Positions 1 through 7,520 of a stretch of DNA of 29,271 nt are shown in pieces. The stretch is taken from the NCBI GenBank assembly GCA_034716535.1, contig JAYEJW010000459.1, positions 1 through 29,271 of the forward strand, given 5' to 3'. A program made the position numbers and the translations under genes. Origin of the DNA: JAYEJW01 sp034716535. Lineage in GTDB: Bacteria > Pseudomonadota > Gammaproteobacteria > Chromatiales > Chromatiaceae. Numbering within the stretch: position 1 is the first letter of the stretch; each line of letters starts with the position of its first letter. The notes under the pieces were generated by a model. It saw only the letters and a list, made by a program, of their open reading frames with translations, did no database searches and was not told where the DNA came from.

Positions 1-111
1 GGCATCTCCTTCTGGGACTATCTGGGTGACCGCATCGGACAGAACGGAAACATCGCGCCATTGCCCGATATCATCCGCGAGCGCGCCGCAGCGGCGAGCG
101 TAATGCCCTGA
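1..111 (+). pseudogene. C-terminal fragment of a transposase-like protein
   Basis: The window opens inside a + strand reading frame that ends with TGA at 109-111. The 36 visible residues begin GISFWDYLGDRIG and end with PLPDIIRERA and a short Ala-rich tail. A SFW-x-YL-x-DR stretch followed by a PLP-x-II box resembles the extreme C-terminus of some DDE transposases, but the family cannot be fixed from so little. The gene may be complete upstream of the window; only its 3' end is seen. The following 340 bases look like degraded IS-flank DNA, which fits a mobile-element edge. Confidence 0.4.
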
Positions 112-451
112 GATATTGAGAAGTTACGCAATTTCCCGGTAACCGCTCGCGGGGGTCTAGATTCGTACCACTGGAGCCTGCGTCGATGCGCGTTGCCATG
201 CCCAGAGCGTCGTTTCGGTGGAGATGGGTCTGCCATACTCAGTCCTAACCCGCGAGCGTTGGGTCGTTTTCGGACCTTTGCTGAACTTTATTTCGCGGAA
301 GCCGAAATTTTCCCGCAAGCCTGGTCATCACGGCAAGGGTCAAAGAGTCTCCGAGATCCGATGCGCTGTCCCGGTTTACGCCACCGCGTGTGGGCCGGTG
401 GGGAGGTGGGAAATTCGGAGAACTTCGCGACGAAATACTGTTTGAAAACAT
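112..451. other. Gene-free stretch beside the transposase tail
   Basis: No convincing gene was found here. Open frames exist on both strands but have no recognisable domain or ribosome binding site. A CAATTTCCC sequence near 130 and a GGGAAATT near 410 are in inverse orientation and could be remnants of element ends, which is weak evidence. Confidence 0.4.
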
Positions 452-528
452 TGGCGCCCTCGACAGGATTCGAACCTGTGACCTATCGCTTAGGAGGCGA
501 TTGCTCTATCCTGCTGAGCTACGAGGGC
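452..528 (-). tRNA. tRNA-Arg (anticodon CCU)
   Basis: The reverse complement folds as a complete tRNA with an encoded CCA end. The acceptor arms are GCCCTCG and CGAGGGC. The D-stem is GCTC/GAGC, the anticodon stem is ATCGC/GCGAT around the loop CTCCTAA, and the T arm is ACAGG-TTCGAAT-CCTGT. Positions 34-36 of the loop read CCT, giving tRNA-Arg for AGG codons. No terminator or clear promoter is obvious. Confidence 0.95.
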
Positions 529-589
529 TGATGGGGAGAGGGGGCTAAGGAGCGCCTTCGGCGCACATTTTCGCGCGAACGCGACTCCA

Positions 590-640
590 CGTGACGCAAT
601 TGTACTGTACGTGACCGCAGCGGGTCACGATCGAGTCACG
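590..640. repeat. Nested CGTGAC / GTCACG inverted repeats upstream of tRNA-Arg
   Basis: Two copies of CGTGAC (590-595, 610-615) face two copies of GTCACG (624-629, 635-640). The inner pair extends to a perfect GTGACC (611-616) / GGTCAC (623-628) inverted repeat around GCAGCG. It lies between the vapC stop and the 5' side of tRNA-Arg. It could be a protein binding site or a relic of a mobile element; no function is shown. Confidence 0.5.
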
Positions 641-715
641 CTGATGTCTGAAGCTCCTACCTCGGAAGGGGACGGAGATCGGGTAGGACGCTGATCTGCC
701 GCGGAGCCTGCGCCT

Positions 716-1120
716 CTATTCTTGCCCCTTCGCTCTTAACAAGGTGGCGCCGTCGAGCTTACCAAGGCGCTTATCGAAGGTGTGGAGCCTCAGTCCCCTC
801 GTCCGGCAGTTCGTCAGGATGACGCAATCCGCGTAATCGGCATTGGAAGAGCGGTACAGCTCCAAGGCGCTATGACACAGATTCTCGTCTTCCAGCGCGA
901 AGGCATCGTTGACTTCCAGTTGCTCCAGCGCGTGGGCGACTTTCTCTTTGGGCAGCCCGTAGCCGCTTTCTAGGACCCATACCGTTTCCACCTGAACGAC
1001 GAGCGGTACGAAGACCTGCCGGGCTTTGCTCGCGAGCGCACGGGCGGCATCGACTTGGGCGGGTTGGCCGGGATCGTCGACGAGAATCCGTACGAGCAGA
1101 TTCGTATCGACGGCGATCAT
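716..1120 (-). CDS. PIN-domain ribonuclease toxin (VapC-like)
   Basis: This 134-residue protein has the PIN-domain layout. The first acidic residue is in IAVDTNLLVR (Asp5), a conserved Glu is in QVETVWVLE, and the later acidic residues are in NADYADCVI and THxFDK-like LHTFDKRL. In this family these residues bind Mg2+/Mn2+ for cleavage of RNA, often tRNA or rRNA. The ATG overlaps the stop of the upstream AbrB-type gene by four bases, the usual antitoxin-toxin coupling. The length is normal and all acidic positions appear intact, so the toxin is probably functional. The exact RNA target cannot be told from sequence. Confidence 0.88.
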   Translation of the reverse strand: MIAVDTNLLVRILVDDPGQPAQVDAARALASKARQVFVPLVVQVETVWVLESGYGLPKEKVAHALEQLEVNDAFALEDENLCHSALELYRSSNADYADCVILTNCRTRGLRLHTFDKRLGKLDGATLLRAKGQE

Positions 1121-1347
1121 CGCCCCGCCCTTTGCCGTATGACCCTCTCCATATCCTCGACGCTCACCGAGCTGTCGGCCTCGCAGATGCCGAATGCTGC
1201 CTCGATGCGGCTCTCTCTGCGCACCAGACGCACTTCGTCTTCTTCCACGATGAATCCGACATGATCGCCCGGATGCAATCCCAGTCGTCTGCGCACCTCG
1301 GCAGGGATGGTTACCTGGCCTTTGCTGGTAAGAGTTGAAGTCTGCAT
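1117..1347 (-). CDS. AbrB/MazE-type antitoxin of the VapC-like toxin
   Basis: This 76-residue protein begins MQTSTLTSKGQVTIPAEVRRRLGLHPGD, a textbook swapped-hairpin AbrB/SpoVT DNA-binding domain (residues 1-48), then carries a short acidic tail that would wrap the toxin. It is translated just before the PIN toxin with a 4-base overlap. In such systems the antitoxin neutralises the toxin and, with it, represses the shared promoter. An imperfect palindrome 25 bases upstream of its start fits that autoregulation. Confidence 0.88.
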   Translation of the reverse strand: MQTSTLTSKGQVTIPAEVRRRLGLHPGDHVGFIVEEDEVRLVRRESRIEAAFGICEADSSVSVEDMERVIRQRAGR

Positions 1348-1371
1348 AGCTTACGTATCACGTTGATCGTT

Positions 1372-1387
1372 ACATTATGCATAGTGT
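1372..1387 (-). promoter_or_regulatory. Candidate operator/promoter of the toxin-antitoxin pair
   Basis: A 16-bp near-palindrome, ACATTATGCATAGTGT, with core TATGCATA (one mismatched pair) lies 25 bp before the antitoxin start in an AT-rich pocket. On the minus strand it also supplies a CATAAT hexamer usable as a -10 box. Overlap of operator and -10 box is typical for AbrB-type antitoxin autorepression; the assignment is inferred. Confidence 0.4.
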
Positions 1388-1528
1388 ATTACATCTGTCC
1401 GTTCGTCACTCTCACGCGCCGGTAAACGTGCGTGTTGCGGTAGCCCTCCTGGAGGGCATTGAGTCACGAAAGAATCACGCCGGGAAGCTGGAAGTGATCA
1501 AGGGAGCTATGTAAGCCCGCGATTGGAT

Positions 1529-1604
<76 letters not shown>

Positions 1605-1690
1605 GGTGTGCTGCCGGGTTGGGGAACCGGGTCGCGGCAGTTTCGGTCCAATCGGATTCGAAGCGCTTGCCGAACCGGATGTAGGCTGGC

Positions 1691-1721
1691 ATTTTAGCAC
1701 CTTCGCGCCGGATCCTGACAA
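1691..1721 (-). promoter_or_regulatory. Candidate promoter for tRNA-Ala
   Basis: On the minus strand TTGTCA (1716-1721) precedes an extended -10, TGC-TAAAAT (TAAAAT at 1691-1696), with a 19-bp spacer. It lies about 87 bp before the mature tRNA 5' end. The spacer is slightly long, so this is a tentative call. Confidence 0.3.
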
Positions 1722-1769
1722 GCTGTCTCTTTCAGGCGACGCGTCGACGATTCTGCCGGAGCCTTCTCG

Positions 1770-2738
1770 ATGCTGGATTCCAAGCCCCTGCTGTTTCCGA
1801 CTGATTTCCCGCCTCTTCAGCGGCGCCGCATCGAGACCCTGCAGGTCAACCTCGGATATCGCTGCAATCAGTCCTGCTTACACTGTCACGTGGATGCGGG
1901 TCCCAACCGCACCGAGGTGATGTCGCCCGATACGGTCGAGGCGGTGCTCTCCCTCCTGCGCCGCCACCGGGTTTCGACCCTGGACCTGACCGGCGGTGCC
2001 CCGGAGCTCAATCCCTCGTTCCGACGCCTGGTCGGGGAGGCAAGGCGGCTGGGGGTTCATGTCATGGACCGCTGCAACCTCACGATTCTGGAGGAGCCCG
2101 GGAAGGAGGATCTGGCCCCGTTTCTGGCCGAGCGCCGGGTCGAGGTCGTAGCCTCTCTGCCCTGCTATCTGGAGGAGAACGTGGACGGGCAGCGGGGCAA
2201 GGGGGTATTCGAGGCCAGTATCCGCGGGCTGCACCGGCTCAACGCGCTTGGTTACGGAGATGCACAGACCGGGCTGGTTCTGAACCTGGTCTACAATCCC
2301 CTGGGCGCCAGGCTGCCGCCGCCCCAATGCGTCCTAGAGGCGGACTACAAGCGAGAGCTGGGCGAGCGTTACGGTGTCAGATTCAACAGCCTGTTGACCC
2401 TGACCAACATGCCCATCCGGCGCTTCGGGAGCATGCTGCAGTCCCAGGGACGGTTCGGGGAGTACCTGGATCTGCTCAAGTCCGCCTACCGGGACGAAAA
2501 TCTGGACGTGGTCATGTGTCGCGGTCTCGTCAGCGTCGACTGGCAGGGCTACCTGTACGACTGCGACTTCAATCAGATGCTGGATCTGCCGCTCAAGAGC
2601 GGGCAGGGGCGGCGGATGCACGTCGCGGATCTCGCAGGTGAGCACCTAGAAGGCCGTCCCATCCGGGTGGGCGAGCATTGCTACGGTTGCACCGCGGGGC
2701 AGGGCAGCGGCTGCGGGGGCGCGCTGTCGGATCGGTGA
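1770..2738 (+). CDS. arsS: ArsS-like radical SAM protein (arsenosugar biosynthesis family)
   Basis: A 322-residue radical SAM enzyme. The [4Fe-4S]-binding CxxxCxxC is C32-C36-C39 (CNQSCLHC), followed by a TGGAPEL SAM-contact motif at about 74-80 and an RCNLT motif (C102) conserved in this family. The C-terminal third corresponds to the DUF3641-type domain and ends with C304, C307 and C315 in HCYGCTAGQGSGCGG, as in TIGR04167/ArsS. Family members are thought to attach the 5'-deoxyadenosyl group of SAM to dimethylarsinous acid during arsenosugar synthesis; earlier annotation called them selenobiotic rSAM proteins. A GGAG lies 8 bases before the ATG. Two transferases classically associated with this family follow on the same strand, 162 bp downstream, so one transcript is likely. 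Confidence 0.85.
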   Translation: MLDSKPLLFPTDFPPLQRRRIETLQVNLGYRCNQSCLHCHVDAGPNRTEVMSPDTVEAVLSLLRRHRVSTLDLTGGAPELNPSFRRLVGEARRLGVHVMDRCNLTILEEPGKEDLAPFLAERRVEVVASLPCYLEENVDGQRGKGVFEASIRGLHRLNALGYGDAQTGLVLNLVYNPLGARLPPPQCVLEADYKRELGERYGVRFNSLLTLTNMPIRRFGSMLQSQGRFGEYLDLLKSAYRDENLDVVMCRGLVSVDWQGYLYDCDFNQMLDLPLKSGQGRRMHVADLAGEHLEGRPIRVGEHCYGCTAGQGSGCGGALSDR

Positions 2739-2900
2739 CTCCCCGGCAGGAATCGCCCAGGCGTCGACCCCAGTGTTACAGGACCGGCGTTCGGCGGCGA
2801 TTCGGCATCGATCGGCTCGATGGCGGGCACCTCGCCGCGCCCGGCTGAGTCCCGCCGCCAATCGCCGTGTCTTTCCGGAAGAAGCTGCAGGATTGAGCTC

Positions 2901-3611
2901 ATGCCGCTAAACGCGCCCATTTCTGTGATCATCCCCTGTCTGAACGAGGCGTTGGTCTGCACTCGCCGGCTCGAGGCGCTGCAGTCCCTGCGCAACGATG
3001 GGCACGAGCTTGTCCTTGTCGATGGGGGCAGCACCGACGGTACGGCGGATCTTGCCCGGCCCTGGGTGGACCGCCTGCTGACCAGTGCGCCGGGCCGGGC
3101 GATCCAGATGAACCGGGGGGCAGGGGCGGCGAGCGGCGAGGTGCTCTGGTTCCTGCATCTGGACACGGAGCTCCCCCCGGGAGCCGCGGAGCAGGTGTTG
3201 CACGCGGCGCTGGGTGGGCCGGGCTGGGGCCGGTTCGATGTTCGCCTCAGTGGCGATGCCCCCATGTTTCGTGTCATCGAGCGGTCGATGAACCTGAAGA
3301 GCCGCCTGAGCGGCATCGCCACGGGGGACCAGGGGATTTTCGTGCATCGGCGGCTTTTCGAGCGCGTCGGCGGCTTTCCGGAGATTGCGCTCATGGAGGA
3401 CATTGCCGTCAGCAGGCGGCTCAAGCGCCTCGCCCGCCCCGCCTGCTTGCGCGTGCGGTTGGTCGCCTCCAGCCGGCGTTGGGAACGGGACGGTATCTGG
3501 CGCACCGTGCTGCTCATGTGGTCGCTGCGGGCCGCCTATCGCCTTGGGGCAGACCCCGCTTGGCTCGCCCGACTCTATTACCCATGCGCTTCGCCGATGC
3601 GCGTATCCTGA
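2901..3611 (+). CDS. TIGR04283-like family 2 glycosyltransferase
   Basis: A 236-residue GT-A fold transferase. It opens with ISVIIPCLNEA, has the nucleotide-binding VDGGSTDGT segment (residues 40-48), the metal-binding region FLHLDTEL (around D88), and an ALMEDI acidic motif before SRRLKR. This matches the transferase 2, rSAM/selenodomain-associated family (TIGR04283). I chose the ATG at 2901 because homology begins with PISVIIP; an earlier ATG at 2820 would add an unlike Arg/Ser-rich stretch. The stop overlaps the next gene by 28 bp, implying coupling. The acceptor is unknown; the neighbourhood suggests sugar transfer in arsenosugar or an associated metabolite pathway. Confidence 0.82.
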   Translation: MPLNAPISVIIPCLNEALVCTRRLEALQSLRNDGHELVLVDGGSTDGTADLARPWVDRLLTSAPGRAIQMNRGAGAASGEVLWFLHLDTELPPGAAEQVLHAALGGPGWGRFDVRLSGDAPMFRVIERSMNLKSRLSGIATGDQGIFVHRRLFERVGGFPEIALMEDIAVSRRLKRLARPACLRVRLVASSRRWERDGIWRTVLLMWSLRAAYRLGADPAWLARLYYPCASPMRVS

Positions 3612-4201
3612 TCTTCGCCAAGGCCCCGCAGCCGGGCCTGGTGAAGACCCGGCTGATTCCCGCTTTGGGTGCGCAGGGCGCGGCCGATTTGCAGGAGCGG
3701 CTACTCCGGGACACCGTGGAACGCTTGGCGCGCGCGGATCTCGCGCCGGTCGAGCTCTGGTGCGCGCCACATCCCGATTTCGATCTGTTTGCCGAGCTGG
3801 CCGGCGATCACGGCATCGCCAGGTATCGGCAGGAGGGGGCGGACCTAGGCGAGCGCATGGGACACGCCGCCCGCGCGGCGCTTGCGCGTAGCGAATCGGT
3901 CGTCCTTGTGGGAACGGACTGCCCGCTGCTCGATGGGGCCTACGTCGCCCGGGCGCTCACGGCCCTGAAGGATCGGGATGCGGTGCTCGGCCCGGCCGAG
4001 GATGGGGGTTACGCCCTGTTGGGCCTCAAGCGTGCCGAGGCGGAGCTGTTCCGGGACATCCCCTGGGGCGGGGATCGGGTCGCGGCGCTCACGCGAGAGC
4101 GGATGGACCTGTTGGGGTGGGACCGAGCAGAACTGCCCATACTATGGGACCTGGACAGGCCGGAAGATCTGATGCGATTCGAACCGCTGCATGTCGGCTA
4201 A
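3584..4201 (+). CDS. TIGR04282-like glycosyltransferase / CofC-like nucleotidyltransferase
   Basis: A 205-residue protein starting within the preceding gene. It begins ILIFAKAPQPGLVKTRL, the phosphate-binding signature of TIGR04282 (transferase 1, rSAM/selenodomain-associated; DUF2064), then shows VLVGTDCPLL with a metal-binding Asp and GPAEDGGYALLGL. The family has the fold of CofC/MobA nucleotidyltransferases, so it might activate a small substrate rather than move a sugar. The co-occurrence of ArsS, TIGR04283 and TIGR04282 members is well known; their exact joint chemistry is unresolved. The ATG at 3584 places the FAKAP motif at residue 11, the usual spacing. Confidence 0.82.
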   Translation: MRFADARILIFAKAPQPGLVKTRLIPALGAQGAADLQERLLRDTVERLARADLAPVELWCAPHPDFDLFAELAGDHGIARYRQEGADLGERMGHAARAALARSESVVLVGTDCPLLDGAYVARALTALKDRDAVLGPAEDGGYALLGLKRAEAELFRDIPWGGDRVAALTRERMDLLGWDRAELPILWDLDRPEDLMRFEPLHVG

Positions 4202-4253
4202 GAAACGAACCCGTATTGGCGCCGGTCGGTTGCACCGGGGTCCGCTTTGCAGC

Positions 4254-5063
4254 TCACCGTTGTAGGATCAGCTCCAGTACGGCCTTGCTGCCGAAGTAGG
4301 CGAGGATCAGGATGACGAAGCCGCTCAGGGTCCAGATGATGGCGGTGCGCCCGCGCCAGCCGTAACGAAAGCGCCCCACGAGCAGGGCGCCGAAGACCAA
4401 CCAACCCAATGTCGAGAGCACCGTCTTGTGCACCAGGTGCTGGGCGAACATGTCTTCCAGGAAGGCGAACCCGCTCAAGAGCGCCAGGGTGAGGAGCACG
4501 AACCCTGCTCCGATCATCTCGAACAGCAGACTCTCCATGGTCTGCAAAGGGGGAAGAGCGCGGACGAATCCGCCGGGGTGGCGGCTGTGCAAGTGGTGGT
4601 CCTGCACGGCGAGCAGAATCGCCTGCACGCTGGCCAGCGTCAGGAGGCTGTAGGCGAGCATGGAGAAGAGCACGTGGATCTTGATGGACCAGCCCGTCGC
4701 CTGGCGCATGAAGCCTACGCTCGGATAGCGGACCTCCAGGAACAGGGTCAGGGCCGCCAAGGGCAGCAGCAGGATGCCGAGGTTCTCCACCGGTTTCGTC
4801 AGGCTGGAGATCAGCAGCAGTGTGACGACGGTCCAGGAGGTCAGGGCCAAGGCGTTGAAGAAGGCCAGGTTGATCCCCGGTTGGCTGAAGATGCCGTCGT
4901 AGAGGAGCCAGGTATGCAGCAGCAGCCCGACGAAGCCGAGGCCGAGAGCAAGCTTGCGTTCGATGACACCGAGCTTGTCCCGGCGGAACAGCCGTAGGGT
5001 GATCAACGCGCCGCTGAGCAGGTACAGCAGGATGGCGACGTAGGCGATCAGTGAATGGCTCAT
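4254..5063 (-). CDS. ypjD: Inner-membrane cytochrome c assembly-like protein (CcsA/YpjD family)
   Basis: A 269-residue polytopic protein with about eight hydrophobic spans, starting MSHSLIAYVAILLYLLSG. The GWSIKIHVLFSMLAYSLL segment and the HLVHKTVLSTLGW segment match the CcmC/CcsA cytochrome c assembly fold (PF01578). In gammaproteobacteria this gene conventionally diverges from ffh, as it does here, and is called ypjD or corE; its true role (heme handling or ion homeostasis) is not settled. A longer frame reaches 5159, but the ATG at 5063 gives the normal length and leaves room for the ffh promoter. It converges with the TIGR04282 gene, 52 bp away. Confidence 0.85.
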   Translation of the reverse strand: MSHSLIAYVAILLYLLSGALITLRLFRRDKLGVIERKLALGLGFVGLLLHTWLLYDGIFSQPGINLAFFNALALTSWTVVTLLLISSLTKPVENLGILLLPLAALTLFLEVRYPSVGFMRQATGWSIKIHVLFSMLAYSLLTLASVQAILLAVQDHHLHSRHPGGFVRALPPLQTMESLLFEMIGAGFVLLTLALLSGFAFLEDMFAQHLVHKTVLSTLGWLVFGALLVGRFRYGWRGRTAIIWTLSGFVILILAYFGSKAVLELILQR

Positions 5064-5146
5064 GGCCGGGGATGATGGCACAAAGCCGCGAGCCAGGAAA
5101 CGCTTGCACAAACCGGCGGCGCCTGCCGTCTGCGCGCGGACTCCCC

Positions 5147-5152
5147 TATAAT
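5147..5152 (+). promoter_or_regulatory. -10 box for ffh
   Basis: A perfect TATAAT lies 60 bp before the ffh start in the divergent ypjD-ffh spacer. No good -35 hexamer sits at the right distance (TGCCGT is the best), so an activator or weak basal expression is possible. Confidence 0.5.
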
Positions 5153-5212
5153 CAACCAATTTGCGGCCGCACCGGGGATGTCTCCGGCGGTACCCGTCTC
5201 TCGAGGTAAAAG

Positions 5213-6601
5213 ATGTTCGAAAATCTGCAGGATCGCTTCGGCCGCGTTCTCAAGAACGTTCGCGGCCAGGGCCGTCTGACCGAGGCCAATGTCAAGGACA
5301 CCATGCGCGAGGTGCGCATGGCGCTCCTCGAGGCGGACGTGGCGCTGCCGGTGGTGCGCGCCTTCGTGGATCAGGTGCGTGAGAAGGCCATGGGCGAGGA
5401 GGCGCTCAAGAGCCTCACTCCCGGCCAAACCCTGGTCAAGATCGTCAATGACGAGCTGATCCGGCTGATGGGCGAGGCCAACGAAGGCCTCGATCTGACC
5501 GCTCGGCCCCCGGCGGTTGTGCTCATGGCGGGCCTTCAGGGCTCGGGTAAGACGACCAGCGTCGCGAAGCTTGCCCGCTGGCTCAAAGAGAAACAGAAGA
5601 AGAATGTCATGGTGGTGAGCTGCGACGTCTACCGCCCGGCCGCCATCCACCAGCTGGAGACGGTCGCAAAGGAGGTCGAGGCGGACTTCTTCCCAAGCCA
5701 CGGCGACGAGAATCCGTTGGATATCGCGCTTGGCGCGCTGGATGCGGCGCGCAAGCAACTCGTGGACGTGCTGATCGTCGACACGGCGGGCCGCCTGCAC
5801 GTGGACGAGCCCATGATGGAGGAGATCAAGGTCCTGCACGGGGCACTCGACCCGGTGGAGACCCTGTTCGTGGTGGACAGCATGACCGGTCAGGATGCCG
5901 CAAACACGGCCAAGGCCTTTGACGACGCCCTGCCGCTCACCGGTGTGGTGCTGACCAAGACGGACGGCGACGCCCGCGGCGGAGCGGCGCTCTCCATCCG
6001 CCACATCACCGGAAAGCCCATCAAGTTTCTCGGCGTGGGGGAGAAGACCACGGCCCTCGAGCCCTTCCACCCGGACCGGGTGGCCTCGCGCATCCTGGGC
6101 ATGGGCGACGTGCTGTCCCTGGTGGAAGAGGTCCAGAGCAAGGTCGATCAGGATAAGGCGCAGAAGCTGGTCAAGAAGCTCAAGAAAGGCAAGGGCTTCG
6201 ATCTGGCGGATTTTCGCGATCAGCTACAGCAGATGTCCAGTCTTGGCGGCATGGCGGGGCTCATGGACAAGCTGCCGGGAATGCAGCAGATACCCGACCA
6301 CGTCAAGAGCCAGGTGAACGACAAGGAGGTGGTCAAGCTCGTCGCCATCATCGACTCCATGACCCCCAAGGAGAGGGAGTTCCCGGCCATGATCAAGGGC
6401 TCGCGCAAACGCCGCATTGCGGTCGGCTCTGGCACGCAGGTGCAGGACATCAACCGCCTGCTCAAGCAGTTCAACCAGATGCAGAAGATGATGAAGAAGA
6501 TGAAAGGCGGCGGGATGGCCAAGATGATGCGGGCGATGAAGGGGCGGATGCCAGGCGGTATGCCGCCCGGTGGGCTGCCCCCAGGCGGGTTTCCGATGTA
6601 G
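5213..6601 (+). CDS. ffh: Signal recognition particle GTPase Ffh
   Basis: A 462-residue protein with the complete SRP54 layout: an N-terminal four-helix domain (1-90), a GTPase domain with G1 GLQGSGKTT (107-115), DTAGR (190-194) and TKTDGDARGG (248-257), and a Met-rich M domain from about 300. The tail is unusually rich in Met, Gly and Pro (KGRMPGGMPPGG). With 4.5S RNA it binds signal sequences of nascent membrane proteins and docks on FtsY. A GAGGTAAAAG ribosome site precedes the ATG. It sits directly upstream of the rpsP operon, a common gammaproteobacterial arrangement. Confidence 0.98.
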   Translation: MFENLQDRFGRVLKNVRGQGRLTEANVKDTMREVRMALLEADVALPVVRAFVDQVREKAMGEEALKSLTPGQTLVKIVNDELIRLMGEANEGLDLTARPPAVVLMAGLQGSGKTTSVAKLARWLKEKQKKNVMVVSCDVYRPAAIHQLETVAKEVEADFFPSHGDENPLDIALGALDAARKQLVDVLIVDTAGRLHVDEPMMEEIKVLHGALDPVETLFVVDSMTGQDAANTAKAFDDALPLTGVVLTKTDGDARGGAALSIRHITGKPIKFLGVGEKTTALEPFHPDRVASRILGMGDVLSLVEEVQSKVDQDKAQKLVKKLKKGKGFDLADFRDQLQQMSSLGGMAGLMDKLPGMQQIPDHVKSQVNDKEVVKLVAIIDSMTPKEREFPAMIKGSRKRRIAVGSGTQVQDINRLLKQFNQMQKMMKKMKGGGMAKMMRAMKGRMPGGMPPGGLPPGGFPM

Positions 6602-6603
6602 GC

Positions 6604-6631
6604 TTCCAGTTTTTTCCGATTTGCGTATAAT
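6604..6631 (+). promoter_or_regulatory. Promoter of the rpsP-rimM-trmD-rplS operon
   Basis: TTCCAG (6604-6609) and TATAAT (6626-6631) are separated by 16 bp, starting just after the ffh stop and about 50 bp before rpsP. The -10 box is perfect and the -35 box is moderate. The ribosomal operon can therefore be transcribed separately from ffh. Confidence 0.65.
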
Positions 6632-6679
6632 TGCGCGTTTACCCGCGCTGTGTTTAGAGAACTTGGATCAGGGCAGAAC

Positions 6680-6964
6680 ATGGTTACCATTCGCTTGTCC
6701 CGGGGCGGCGCCAAGAAGCGTCCCTTTTATCAGATTGTCGTCGCCGACGAGCGTGCCAAGCGTAATGGCCGTTACATCGAGCGCATCGGCTTCTTCAATC
6801 CCGTCGCCACCGGCGGTGAGGAACGGCTTCGCCTCAACCGCGAGCGCGCCGAGCACTGGATCGGCCAGGGCGCCAAGCCGTCCGACCGTGTGGCCCGGTT
6901 ATTGAAGGAATCGGCGAGACAGGCTGCGGCTCCCGTGCCGGCCGAGGCGCCTGCCGCATCCTGA
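6680..6964 (+). CDS. rpsP: 30S ribosomal protein S16
   Basis: A 94-residue protein beginning MVTIRLSRGGAKKRPFYQIVVAD, the invariant S16 start, with RNGRYIERIGFFNP and the C-terminal HWIGQGAKPSDRVARLL block. The last 15 residues are Ala/Pro-rich, a common variable tail. The ATG at 6680 is chosen because S16 starts with MV-x-IRL; a frame extending to 6650 adds ten unrelated residues. First gene of its operon; rimM, whose product matures the 30S head, follows 30 bp downstream. Confidence 0.97.
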   Translation: MVTIRLSRGGAKKRPFYQIVVADERAKRNGRYIERIGFFNPVATGGEERLRLNRERAEHWIGQGAKPSDRVARLLKESARQAAAPVPAEAPAAS

Positions 6965-6994
6965 TCCTGCCGCGCCGGCGCGATTGCCGTCGGG

Positions 6995-7504
6995 ATGGGA
7001 GCGCAAGCTCGACCGAAGATGCTCGTGCTGGGGCGTATCTCCGGCACCTACGGCGTGCGTGGTTGGGTGAAGATCTTTTCGGAGACCGAGCCGCGCGAGA
7101 ATATCCTGAGTTACTCGCCCTGGTATCTGGGCCAGTCGCATCTGCCGCGGAAGGTGGCGGAGGGTAGGCGACACGGCAAGGGACTCGTGGTGCGGATCGA
7201 GGGGTGCGTCGACAGGGATCAGGCCGCCGCCTTGAACGGCCTCGAGATCGCGGTGCGGCGCGAACAGCTGCCGCCGCCGAGCCCGGGCGAGTTCTATTGG
7301 GCGGACCTGGAGGGACTCGCGGTGGAGACAGTGGACGGTACGCGCCTGGGTACGGTCGATCACCTGTTCGCCACCGCCGCCAACGACGTGGTCGTGGTAA
7401 AGGGGGAGCGCGAGCGGCTACTCCCGTTCATCTGGGATGTGGTCGTCAAGGACGTGGACTTCGAGCGTGGTCTGATGCGGGTCGATTGGGACCCCGAATT
7501 TTAG
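6995..7504 (+). CDS. rimM: Ribosome maturation factor RimM
   Basis: A 169-residue protein with the RimM N-terminal barrel (LVLGRISGTYGVRGWVKIFSETEP, about 10-33) and the PRC-barrel C-domain that starts near EFYWADLEGL and contains GTVDHLFATAANDVVVV and LLPFIWDVVVKDVD. RimM binds S19 and assists 30S head assembly. The start at 6995 gives a short lead before the conserved LVLGRI; an alternative ATG lies at 7019. TrmD begins 16 bp after its stop, the standard order. Confidence 0.95.
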   Translation: MGAQARPKMLVLGRISGTYGVRGWVKIFSETEPRENILSYSPWYLGQSHLPRKVAEGRRHGKGLVVRIEGCVDRDQAAALNGLEIAVRREQLPPPSPGEFYWADLEGLAVETVDGTRLGTVDHLFATAANDVVVVKGERERLLPFIWDVVVKDVDFERGLMRVDWDPEF

Positions 7505-7520
7505 TTGACGCTGATCCTCC

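Noticed and set aside
5060..6070. A long frame antisense to ffh
   Set aside because: A GC-rich shadow of the well-supported ffh gene; no homology.
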